Source: JAOUEA01 sp035711865 (GTDB lineage: Bacteria; Actinomycetota; UBA4738; HRBIN12). From it: a stretch of DNA of 48,064 nt. Shown here in pieces: positions 6,846 through 15,617 of the stretch; positions within the stretch are counted from its first letter, which is position 1, and the number at the start of each line of letters is the position of its first letter. Location: contig DASTBT010000108.1 in assembly GCA_035711865.1 (NCBI GenBank), positions 1 to 48,064 of the forward strand, given 5' to 3'. A program made the translations under genes and the position numbers. The notes beneath the pieces are model-generated. The model did no database searches and was not told the origin of the DNA. It saw nothing but the letters and a program-made list of their open reading frames with translations.

Positions 6846-7835
6846 ATGACCTCGACAGGAAGTACGGCGCTGGAGCGGCAGATCCGCTCCCAGCCCGAGG
6901 CGATCGAGCACATGATGACCTCGCCCAGCGTGCGAGCACAGGTGCGTCAGGCTGCAGAAGGGTTGCACCGGGCTCGGCGTCTCTGGCTGGTCGGTACGGG
7001 CACGAGCCTGCACGCTGCCGAGCTCGGCGTCGCGATGCTGATGGAAGCGGGACGGGCCGCAACCGCCGTCCCGGCGATGCAGTTCGTGACCCGGGCACCG
7101 GTGATCGGTCCCAAGGACGGGGTGATCATCATCACGCACACCGGTGAGACCTCGTACGCCCTGGCCGCGAGGGCGCTGGCGTTCACGGGAGGGCTGGACA
7201 CCGTGACGATCACCAAGCGAGGGAGCGACTTCCCTCGAGTGATCGAGACCGTGGAACCGGAGACCAGCGAGACGTACACCGTGAGCTACACGACGGCGGT
7301 CGTCGCGCTCGCCTTGATCGCCCAGGAGCTCGGCGCCGAACAGCTCTCCGACGACGCCATGCAGGTGATACCGGCCGCGGTCCAGGACGCGATCGACGAC
7401 GCCGGCGTCGGGCCGGTTCCCCGCCCGGAACGTCTCCTGATGATCACGGGGGCGGGTCCAGCCGCCATCACGGCACGAGAGGGCGCGTTGAAGGTCCGAG
7501 AGGCGGCTCGGGTTCTGGCCGAGGGCTACGACGTCGAGTATCTGCTCCATGGCTCCGCCGTGCCGCTCGACCGCCGCGACCACCTGCTGTCGCTCACTCC
7601 GCCCGACGAGCCGCTGGTCGCTGGGGTGGGCGCAGCCGCGATGCAGGAGGGTCTCGGCGTCACCGCCCTGCGCGAACCAGCGGCGCTCCCGGCCTTGCTC
7701 GCACAGCTTCCGCTCACGGTGCGCCTGCAGCTCCTCGCCCTGCGTCTAGCGCGGGAAGGCGGTCACGACCCAGACCGGGTGATCGAGGGTGCCTGGGGCG
7801 ACGACGCCCTGTGGAGGGCGGGAGCTCCGGAGTGA
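6846..7835 (+). CDS. Double SIS-domain sugar-phosphate isomerase-like protein
   Basis: A 329-residue cytosolic protein with two tandem SIS folds, like the isomerase half of GlmS but without the glutaminase domain. The first SIS (about residues 35-170) has LWLVGTGTSLHAAELG and IIITHTGETSYALAA, the phosphosugar-binding Ser/Thr loops. The second (about 195-310) has LLMITGAGPAAITAREGALKVREAARVLAEGYDVEYLLHG, which matches the GlmS/FrlB E-x-xLK-x-E pattern. It therefore probably isomerises or deaminates an amino- or fructosamine-phosphate; the exact sugar is unknown. A good ribosome site (GAAGGAGG) precedes the ATG. It is alone on the plus strand within the minus-strand backbone. Confidence 0.8.
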   Translation: MTSTGSTALERQIRSQPEAIEHMMTSPSVRAQVRQAAEGLHRARRLWLVGTGTSLHAAELGVAMLMEAGRAATAVPAMQFVTRAPVIGPKDGVIIITHTGETSYALAARALAFTGGLDTVTITKRGSDFPRVIETVEPETSETYTVSYTTAVVALALIAQELGAEQLSDDAMQVIPAAVQDAIDDAGVGPVPRPERLLMITGAGPAAITAREGALKVREAARVLAEGYDVEYLLHGSAVPLDRRDHLLSLTPPDEPLVAGVGAAAMQEGLGVTALREPAALPALLAQLPLTVRLQLLALRLAREGGHDPDRVIEGAWGDDALWRAGAPE

Positions 7836-7860
7836 GCGGCACCGGTCTCCGGCGCGTGGA

Positions 7861-9201
7861 TCAGCTCGAGTGGCGTTCCCGGCGAACGAACGGCCGCACC
7901 GTGGCGAGCTCGCGCAATCCCACCCGAGCCTGCACGACGGTTCCTTCTGCGTCGTGGGTCGTCGACAGCACCTCGGACTCCCGGTAGAGCAGCGCGGTCA
8001 CGTCTTCCCGCCCGTAGGGGACGAGGAGCTCGACTGCGACCGGTGGGTGCGGCAAGGTCGCCTCGAGCACCTCGAGCAGCCCTTCGATCCCCTCACCGGT
8101 CAACGCAGAGACCGGCACTGATCCCGGATATCGTCGCGCCGCTCGAGCCCGCTCCGAGCCGCCGAGCGCGTCGATCTTGTTGAGGACGAGCACCTCGGGG
8201 ATCGAGCCGGCCCCGATGTCCTCCAGCACCCCGCGGACAGCATCGATCTGGTCGGCCAGGTCGCGCGATGACGCGTCGGCGACGTGCACGACCAGCTCTG
8301 CGAGGGTGACCTCCTCGAGCGTCGAGCGGAACGCCTCGACCAGGTCGTGGGGCAGCTTGCTCACGAACCCGACCGTGTCGCTGATCGTGCACCGGCGCCC
8401 CCCGGGCAGCTTGAGCCTCCGCACCGTGGGGTCGAGCGTCGCGAACAGCTGATCCGCCACGACCGTGTCGGCCCCCGTGAGCCGGTTCAGCAGCGTGGAC
8501 TTGCCCGCGTTCGTGTAGCCGGCGATCGCCGCCTGGGGGATGCCGCTCGCCTGGCGCCTGGAGCGCTTGGTCGCCCGGGTCCCCGCCAAGGCCTTCAGCT
8601 CCCGACGGAGCTTGGCGATGCGCCGACCGATGTGCTGGCGGTCCACCTCCATCTTCGTCTCGCCGCCGCCGAACCTGGTGCCGACGCCGCCGCCCGCCCG
8701 GCTCATCGCCTCGCCCCACCCACGCAGGCGTGGCAGCAGGTAGTTGAGCTGCGCGAGCTCGACCTGCGCCTTGCCCTCCCGGCTCCGCGCGTGCAGGGCG
8801 AAGATGTCGAGGATCAGCGCGGTTCGATCGATCACCTTGACGCCGAGGCGCTCCTCGAGCGACCGCAGCTGACCGGGTGTGAGCTCCTGGTCGAGGATGA
8901 CCGAATCGGCGCCGTGCCTGTGCACGGCCGCATGCACCTCTTCGAGCTTGCCTCGCCCGATGTAGGTCGAGGGATCCGGTTCATGCCGGCTCTGCACCAC
9001 CCGATCCATCGCCTGCGCACCCGCGGAGTCCGCGAGCGCGGCGAGCTCGTCGAGGTCACCTTCGTCGATGCCCGGACCCACACCCACCAGCACGGCCTTC
9101 TCGCGCACGGCGGGCCGCCACGTGGCCGACAACGGCGACTCGAGCACCTGGCGCTCGACCGGGCGCTTCGCGCGGCTCGCGGAACCGGAGGAGGCGCTCA
9201 T
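7861..9201 (-). CDS. hflX: Ribosome-associated GTPase HflX
   Basis: A 446-residue GTPase that binds and splits stalled or hibernating 70S ribosomes. The N-terminal HflX domain (about residues 30-190) includes the signature YIGRGKLEE and LDQELTPGQLRSLEERLGVKVIDRTALIL. A glycine-rich linker (GGGVGTRFGGGE) leads to the G domain: G1 GYTNAGKST near residue 228, G3 DTVGFVSKLPHDLVEAF, G4 NKID, G5 SALTGEG. The ATG at 9201 is preferred because it lies inside the end of dapD, giving tight coupling; upstream in-frame sequence is just dapD read in another frame. It is the last gene of the miaB-to-hflX operon. Confidence 0.96.
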   Translation of the reverse strand: MSASSGSASRAKRPVERQVLESPLSATWRPAVREKAVLVGVGPGIDEGDLDELAALADSAGAQAMDRVVQSRHEPDPSTYIGRGKLEEVHAAVHRHGADSVILDQELTPGQLRSLEERLGVKVIDRTALILDIFALHARSREGKAQVELAQLNYLLPRLRGWGEAMSRAGGGVGTRFGGGETKMEVDRQHIGRRIAKLRRELKALAGTRATKRSRRQASGIPQAAIAGYTNAGKSTLLNRLTGADTVVADQLFATLDPTVRRLKLPGGRRCTISDTVGFVSKLPHDLVEAFRSTLEEVTLAELVVHVADASSRDLADQIDAVRGVLEDIGAGSIPEVLVLNKIDALGGSERARAARRYPGSVPVSALTGEGIEGLLEVLEATLPHPPVAVELLVPYGREDVTALLYRESEVLSTTHDAEGTVVQARVGLRELATVRPFVRRERHSS

Positions 9202-9209
9202 GCCCGGAC

Positions 9210-10036
<827 letters not shown>

Positions 10037-10040
<4 letters not shown>

Positions 10041-11209
10041 GCGCGCACCTCGCTCAGCACCCCGTCGAGCCGCTCGGCGGCCCGCCGGCACTCAGTCGAG
10101 GTCGGCACCATCGCCATGCGAACGTACCCCTCCCCTTCCGGCCCGAAGAACGATCCGGGTGCCACGACGATCCCTGCCCGTTCCAGCAGCTCCAGCGCCC
10201 AGGTCAGCGAGGGCCGATCGCCCGGCACCGCGACCCAGAGGTAGAAGGTCGCCATGCTTCCCGCGACCCGGACCCCGTGGCGCTCGAACATGTCGAGGAA
10301 CAGTCGGCGCTTCTCCGCGTATCGCGCTCGGTTGTCCTGCACGTGCGACTCGTCGCTCCATGCGGCGACCGACGCCCACTGCACGAACTCCTGCGGGGTC
10401 ACCCCAACGCTCGGGCGGAGCCGCTTCAGCGCGGCGACCAACTCGGGGTCTCCAGCGGCGAAGGCGCTTCGGTATCCCGTCATCGACGAACGCTTGCTGA
10501 GCGAGTTGATCGCGAGCACGTTCGTCAGGTCCCCGACCTGCAACGCCGAGGCGGTAGGTCCGCCCTCGAACCAGATCTCGCTGTAGGCCTCGTCCGATGC
10601 GAGCAGCACGTCGTGACGGCGGCACCGGTCTACGGCACGGCGGTACAGTTCGAGCGGCGCCACCGCTCCCGTCGGGTTGTTCGGGTAGTTCAGCCACAGG
10701 ATCGCCGCCCGATCCCACGTCGCGTCGTCGATCCCGTCGAGATCCGGCAGGAAGTCGCTCACCTCGAGCAACGGAAGGCGTCGCACCTCGCCGCCGACGA
10801 ATCGAGCCCCACGTTCGGCGATCGGGTAGCCGGGCGCCGTCACGAGGACGAGATCCTTGCCGCCGGCCGGGTCGATCACCGCCTGCACGAGCGAGAACAC
10901 GATCTCCTTCGAGCCGAGCAGCGGCAGCACCTGGGTTGCGGGGTCGAGGTCGGCGCCGAACCTGCGCCCGACCCAGCCGGCCACCGCCGATCGCAGTTGG
11001 GGGATCCCGCCGGCGCGCGGGTAGGAGGAGATCGGTTCGATCGCATCCCGGAGCGCAGCACGGATGAACGGAGCGGTGACCTCGCGGGGATCGCCGACAC
11101 CGAAGTCGACCAGATCCTTGCCCGCCTCGAGCGCCTCGGCCTTCCGTCGATCGAGCTCCTCGAACGGGTACGGTTCGATCCGCCGGATGCCCGGGGAGAG
11201 ATGCGTCAC
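10037..11209 (-). CDS. dapC: Succinyldiaminopimelate transaminase
   Basis: A fold-type I PLP aminotransferase of 390 residues that converts N-succinyl-2-amino-6-ketopimelate to N-succinyl-LL-diaminopimelate with glutamate. It shows the substrate-end motif FGVGDPRE, the NYPNNPTG loop, the DEAYSEIWF strand with the pyridine-nitrogen Asp, and the Schiff-base lysine in NSLSKRSSMTGYRSAF near residue 238. The SKRS context is typical of DapC/DapL-like enzymes. The GTG at 11209 overlaps the dapE stop (GTGA). Its place between dapE and dapD settles the substrate better than the motif alone. Confidence 0.92.
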
Positions 11210-12339
11210 GTCGTCCCTTCCAGCTCGCCGTCGTCGTCGATCGACCCGATACCGAAGAACGCTCGAAGGGTCTCGTGACAGCGCACCAGCGAGGACACCT
11301 CGACGCGTTCGTCGTCCCGGTGAGCGTACTGCGGGTCGCCTGGACCGAAGTTCACGGCGTCCACGCCCACCAAGGCGAACTCGGCGACGGGGGTCCATGC
11401 CTGCTTCGGCCCGACGGGGAGCCCGCCGGCTTCCTCGAGCCGGGTCACCAACCCGTTGGCGAGGCTGACTGGGCCGGGCGGCGCGTTGGCGTCGATCCGC
11501 ACCTCGACGTCGGCGGCCGCCAGCAACTCGGCGAGCCGGGTCTCCGCCTCCTGTGGTGTGTGCACCGGTGCGTACCGGTAGTTCACCATGGCAACGACCC
11601 GATCGGGGATCACGTTCGACGCGATCCCGCCTTCGATCGACGTGACGCTCACGACCTCCCGGAACGTCAGTCCCTCGATCGTCACGTCGCGAACGGGCAG
11701 GTCGGCGAGCGGCGCGAGCGCCCCGATCGCCCGGTGGATCGCATTGTCACCGAGCCACGGCCGGGCGCTGTGGGCGGCCCGTCCGGTCACCTCCACCGTG
11801 GCGTTCAGGTTGCCCAGGCACCCGAGCTGGATCGCGTTGTCCGTGGGCTCCATCACGATCGCGAGATCGGGGGTCGACGCCGCGGGGCACCGGTCGAACA
11901 ACGGGAGCAGCGCACTCTCGCCGAACGGCAATTCCTCGCGGCCGAAGAACAGCAAGCCGAGGTCGAGGGACCCCTTCGAACGCTGTGCGTCGCCTGCGAT
12001 CTCGAGCATCACTGCCAGCGCGCCCTTCATGTCGGCTGCCCCGCGCCCGACGATCGCCGAGCCGTCGAGCGCTCCCGGCACGCTCCCGGCGATCGGCACG
12101 GTGTCGACGTGCCCGGCGAGCACGACGAACGGGACACCGGCGCGACGGTCTGGAGGGGCCACGAACAGCACGGAGTCGGCGTCGTCGAGCAGCTCCATCC
12201 GCCGGGGCAACGCCTCCCGGATGGCGGTCAGCACACGATCCTCGTGCCCGCTGACCGACGGGACGTCGACCAGCGAGAGCGTGCGGGCCGCGAGGCGGTC
12301 GGCCACAGCGGTACCGCTCGGGTCGTCGGCCGGCATCAC
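11206..12339 (-). CDS. dapE: Succinyl-diaminopimelate desuccinylase (M20 family)
   Basis: A zinc-dependent M20 amidohydrolase that removes succinate from N-succinyl-LL-diaminopimelate. In 377 residues it shows metal ligands in LAGHVDTVP (His, Asp), GRGAADMKG (second Asp), the catalytic/ligand Glu pair in FGREELPFGES, the dimerisation domain around AAHSARPW, and the late His ligand in YAHRDDERV. The start overlaps the dapF stop as ATGA; a second Met three bases later is an equal alternative. A general M20 peptidase is possible from sequence alone, but the dap context makes DapE most likely. Confidence 0.93.
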   Translation of the reverse strand: MMPADDPSGTAVADRLAARTLSLVDVPSVSGHEDRVLTAIREALPRRMELLDDADSVLFVAPPDRRAGVPFVVLAGHVDTVPIAGSVPGALDGSAIVGRGAADMKGALAVMLEIAGDAQRSKGSLDLGLLFFGREELPFGESALLPLFDRCPAASTPDLAIVMEPTDNAIQLGCLGNLNATVEVTGRAAHSARPWLGDNAIHRAIGALAPLADLPVRDVTIEGLTFREVVSVTSIEGGIASNVIPDRVVAMVNYRYAPVHTPQEAETRLAELLAAADVEVRIDANAPPGPVSLANGLVTRLEEAGGLPVGPKQAWTPVAEFALVGVDAVNFGPGDPQYAHRDDERVEVSSLVRCHETLRAFFGIGSIDDDGELEGTT

Positions 12340-13211
12340 GAGCGGACGAGGGCCATCAGGTCGACGGATCCCTCGAAGACGCGGACCGCGTCGCCCGTCA
12401 ACAGCACTTCACCGTCGTCCCGGCGTTCCACCTCGAGATCACCCCCAGGGAAGCTCACGACCGCGCGAGACGGAACGAGACCAGCCTCGTTGGCAGCCAC
12501 GAGGACGGCGCACGCTCCACTCCCGCACGCCATCGTCTCCCCGATGCCTCGCTCCCACACACGCGCGTAGATCCCCCCGTCGTGCACGTAGGCGAACTCC
12601 ACGTTCGTGTGCTCGGGGAATGCCTCGTGCCGTTCCAGCCGCGGACCGATGTGCGACACGTGCACCGTCGCCGGATCGCCGTCGACGAAGACCACGAGAT
12701 GGGGGTTCCCCATCGACAGCGCCGAGGCCGTCATCGTCAGATCGTCACCGACCTCGAACGGCTGGCCCAGGAACGTCTCCCACGCAGGACCGCGCATCGG
12801 GATCGCAGCCTTCGTGAAGTTCGGGACGCCCATGCCCACCGTGACCCGGCGGGCCGGCCCGCCTCCGGCCGGCTCGACGGTCAGATGCTTGATGCCGGCC
12901 CGAGTGAGCACGTCGACCGACCGGCCGGCCACCAGACCGCGCTCGTTCAGCAACACGCCGACGCAGCGGATGCCGTTGCCGCACATCTCCGCCTGTGAGC
13001 CGTCGGCGTTCGCGTAGTCCATGAAGAACGGCGCATCGTCTCGATCGCTGCGCAGGACACGGATCACACCGTCGGCGCCGACCCCGGTACGGCGGTCACA
13101 CACGGCCGAGATCTCTCGCGGGGTGAGCGACCGCTCATCGTCAAGGTCCACCAGCATGACGAAGTCGTTCCCGGTGCCCTGGTACTTCGAGAACGAGAGG
13201 GCGTCGGTCAT
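12336..13211 (-). CDS. dapF: Diaminopimelate epimerase
   Basis: Interconverts LL- and meso-diaminopimelate with a PLP-free two-cysteine mechanism. The 291-residue protein has both catalytic cysteines in their family contexts: NADGSQAEMCGNGIRC (about residue 80) and ETMACGSGACAVLVA (about 225). The N-terminus FSKYQGTGNDFVMLVDL is also typical. It overlaps miaA upstream and dapE downstream by ATGA quartets. The start is fixed by these overlaps and by the conserved N-terminus. Confidence 0.97.
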   Translation of the reverse strand: MTDALSFSKYQGTGNDFVMLVDLDDERSLTPREISAVCDRRTGVGADGVIRVLRSDRDDAPFFMDYANADGSQAEMCGNGIRCVGVLLNERGLVAGRSVDVLTRAGIKHLTVEPAGGGPARRVTVGMGVPNFTKAAIPMRGPAWETFLGQPFEVGDDLTMTASALSMGNPHLVVFVDGDPATVHVSHIGPRLERHEAFPEHTNVEFAYVHDGGIYARVWERGIGETMACGSGACAVLVAANEAGLVPSRAVVSFPGGDLEVERRDDGEVLLTGDAVRVFEGSVDLMALVRS

Positions 13212-14134
13212 GTTCGCAGGAACGCCAGCACGTCGTCGGCCACGTCGACGGCTCCTCCGATGCCGGTTTCGAACCACCGCACGCGAGGGTCGCGCCTGAA
13301 CCATGCGGTCTGCCGTCGGGCCAGGTTCCTCGTGCGCCTCACCGTTCCCTCCCAGGCCTCCTCGAGGGAGAGCCTACCGTCGAGATGACGGGCGAGCTCC
13401 GAATACCCGATCGCTTGCGTCGAGGTGAGCCACGACCCGAACCCGCGCTCCACGAGGCCGCGGACCTCCTCGATCAGGCCCGCCGCGAACATGGCCGAGA
13501 CGCGATCGCTGATGCGCCGGGCGAGCGTCTGCGTCTCGATCCGGATGCCCGCAGCTTGCACGCGCCCGGGATCGTAGCGTGCCCAGGCCTCGGAGAACGC
13601 GCTGAACGGGGTCCCGGTGATCGCGGGAACCTCGAGGGCTCGAACGACGCGGCGAACGTTCGACGGATCGATCTTGGCGGCCGCGATCGGATCGAGATGC
13701 TCGAGTCGTGCGTAGAGCGCTCCCGCCCCCGCGGCACTCGCCTCCGCCTCGAGCTCTGCCCGCACGGCCGGGTCCTCGCCGGGCAGCACGAACCCGTCGA
13801 CGACTGCCCGGTAGTACAGGCCGGACCCTCCCACGAGCAGCGGGTGGGAACCGCGACCCATGATGTCGTCGATGGCCTCACGAGCCCGTTCCTGATACCT
13901 CGCCAACGTGAAGCGTTCGCTGGGCTCGGCGAGGTCGATCAGGTGGTGAGGAACCGACGCCCGTTGCTCGGGAGTCGGCTTCGCCGTGCCGACGTCCATG
14001 CCCCGATAGACGAGCATCGAGTCGACCGAGCAGATCTCCGCCCCGAACGAACGCGCGATGAGGATCCCGGCTTCGGTCTTCCCCGACGCCGTCGAGCCGA
14101 CGAGGGCGGTGAGCGGCGGGCGACCGTTCCCCAT
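13208..14134 (-). CDS. miaA: tRNA dimethylallyltransferase
   Basis: Adds an isopentenyl group to A37 of tRNAs that read U-starting codons. The 308-residue enzyme carries the P-loop LVGSTASGKTEAG near residue 10, the DSMLVYRGMDVGTAKPT segment with the catalytic Asp, HHLIDLAEPSERFTLARYQ, GGSGLYYRAVVDG and the C-terminal RRTRNLARRQTAWFRRD tRNA-binding helix. It is followed after 10 bases by no other gene upstream than miaB, whose product methylthiolates the same base, so the two enzymes of ms2i6A synthesis are co-transcribed. Confidence 0.97.
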   Translation of the reverse strand: MGNGRPPLTALVGSTASGKTEAGILIARSFGAEICSVDSMLVYRGMDVGTAKPTPEQRASVPHHLIDLAEPSERFTLARYQERAREAIDDIMGRGSHPLLVGGSGLYYRAVVDGFVLPGEDPAVRAELEAEASAAGAGALYARLEHLDPIAAAKIDPSNVRRVVRALEVPAITGTPFSAFSEAWARYDPGRVQAAGIRIETQTLARRISDRVSAMFAAGLIEEVRGLVERGFGSWLTSTQAIGYSELARHLDGRLSLEEAWEGTVRRTRNLARRQTAWFRRDPRVRWFETGIGGAVDVADDVLAFLRT

Positions 14135-14144
14135 GCAGCCGTCG

Positions 14145-15518
14145 TCAGGAGGCCAAGCCCGCAGGCTCACCCGACGGCTCGCCCGTGAGGTGATGGGGCG
14201 CGGCCGCAACGATGCGAGCCGCGGCGAACGTGCCCGGCCCGAGCCTGCCGGCGAGATGCACGATGCGGTTCGTGCGGCTCCGCGACTGGCTCGAACGTCC
14301 CGTTCGGTCGACTCCCTCGACGAGCACCTCCAGCGTCGTTCCGACCAGGGCCTCCGCTCGCGCGGCCGAGATGCGCTCCTGCGTCGCGACGAGCCGGTCG
14401 AAGCGTTCCTGCACGACGGCTTTCGGCACCTGGTCTTCGAACGACGCCGCCCTCGTACCCGGTCGGGGCGAGTACTGGAACGTGTAGGCGCTGTCGAACT
14501 CCGCCGCCTCGACGACCTCGAGCGTTCTGGCGAAGTCCTGCTCGGTCTCTCCGGGGAACCCGACGATGATGTCGGTCGACACGGCGATGCCGGGGATCGC
14601 TTCGCGTATCCGCTCGAGCCATCCGAGGTAGCGCTCACGACGATACGACCGCCGCATACGTCTGAGCACCTCGTCGGAACCCGACTGCAACGGGAAGTGG
14701 ATGTGTTCGCAGACGGTTGCCGTCTCGGCCATCGCATCGATCACGTCCGGCGTGAAGTCGTGAGGATGCGGGCTCGTGAACCGCACGCGGCGGATGCCGT
14801 CGACGGCGCCCACCTGCCGCAGCAGCTCGGCGAAGAGCGGACGCCGAGAGGAGCCGGGAACGGACACGTCGCGGCCGTAGGTGTTGACGTTTTGTCCCAG
14901 CAGGGTGACCTCGACCACCCCGCGGGCTGCGAGGCCGTGTACCTCGGCGAGGATGTCCCCGATCGCCCTGGAGCGCTGCGGCCCGCGCACGAGCGGCACG
15001 ATGCAGAACGTGCAGGCGTTGTCGCATCCCGGCGCGATCGAGACCCAGGCTCGGAACTGGTCCTGACGGGCGGCGGGCAAGGCGCTCGGGAACGTGTCGG
15101 TGTACTCCCCCACGTCCATCTGGGGGCCCTCGTGTTCCGCCCGTTCCAACAGCTCGAGCAGGTGTGGGAGCGCATGGGTGCCGACGACCACGTCGACCCA
15201 TGGCGCCCGACGCTGGATCTCGGCCTGGTCCTTCTGCGCGAGGCATCCGCTCACGACGATCCGCAGATCGGGATTCTCCGCCTTGATCGGCTTCAGATGC
15301 CCGAGGTTGCCGTAGAGCTTGTTGTCGGCGTTCTCCCGGATCGCGCAAGTGTTGAAGACCACGACGCGGGCGTTTCCCACGTGCTCGGTCGGCGTCATGC
15401 CGTCGGCCATGAGAACCCCGGCGATGCGCTCGGAGTCATGAGCGTTCATCTGGCACCCGAAGGTGCGGATCAGGTAGGTCCCCTCCACGTTCGACGAGGG
15501 TATCCGATGGATCGACAC
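14145..15518 (-). CDS. miaB: tRNA-2-methylthio-N6-dimethylallyladenosine synthase
   Basis: A radical SAM methylthiotransferase that converts i6A37 to ms2i6A37. In 457 residues it shows the three N-terminal cysteines that hold the auxiliary iron-sulfur cluster (Cys22 in FGCQMN, Cys58 in FNTCAIREN, Cys92 in SGCLAQKD). The radical SAM CxxxCxxC is Cys165, Cys169 and Cys172 in GCDNACTFC. A C-terminal TRAM domain follows (about residues 375-440). The start is uncertain: I take the GTG at 15518, the last canonical start before the conserved N-terminus; no clear ribosome site is visible. It is divergent from the coiled-coil gene and heads the miaB-to-hflX operon. Confidence 0.93.
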   Translation of the reverse strand: MSIHRIPSSNVEGTYLIRTFGCQMNAHDSERIAGVLMADGMTPTEHVGNARVVVFNTCAIRENADNKLYGNLGHLKPIKAENPDLRIVVSGCLAQKDQAEIQRRAPWVDVVVGTHALPHLLELLERAEHEGPQMDVGEYTDTFPSALPAARQDQFRAWVSIAPGCDNACTFCIVPLVRGPQRSRAIGDILAEVHGLAARGVVEVTLLGQNVNTYGRDVSVPGSSRRPLFAELLRQVGAVDGIRRVRFTSPHPHDFTPDVIDAMAETATVCEHIHFPLQSGSDEVLRRMRRSYRRERYLGWLERIREAIPGIAVSTDIIVGFPGETEQDFARTLEVVEAAEFDSAYTFQYSPRPGTRAASFEDQVPKAVVQERFDRLVATQERISAARAEALVGTTLEVLVEGVDRTGRSSQSRSRTNRIVHLAGRLGPGTFAAARIVAAAPHHLTGEPSGEPAGLAS

Positions 15519-15617
15519 GTCCGCGACGGTGGGATGCCCATCGCTCAAGGGCGCCCGTCTGATGCCGATGTCGGAGAGGCACCACCGTCCTGGAGGTCGA
15601 GGAGGAAGTCGTTCGAC

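Noticed and set aside
13640..13665. CGAACGTTCG resembling an SOS box
   Set aside because: It lacks the four-base centre of the operator and lies inside the miaA coding region.
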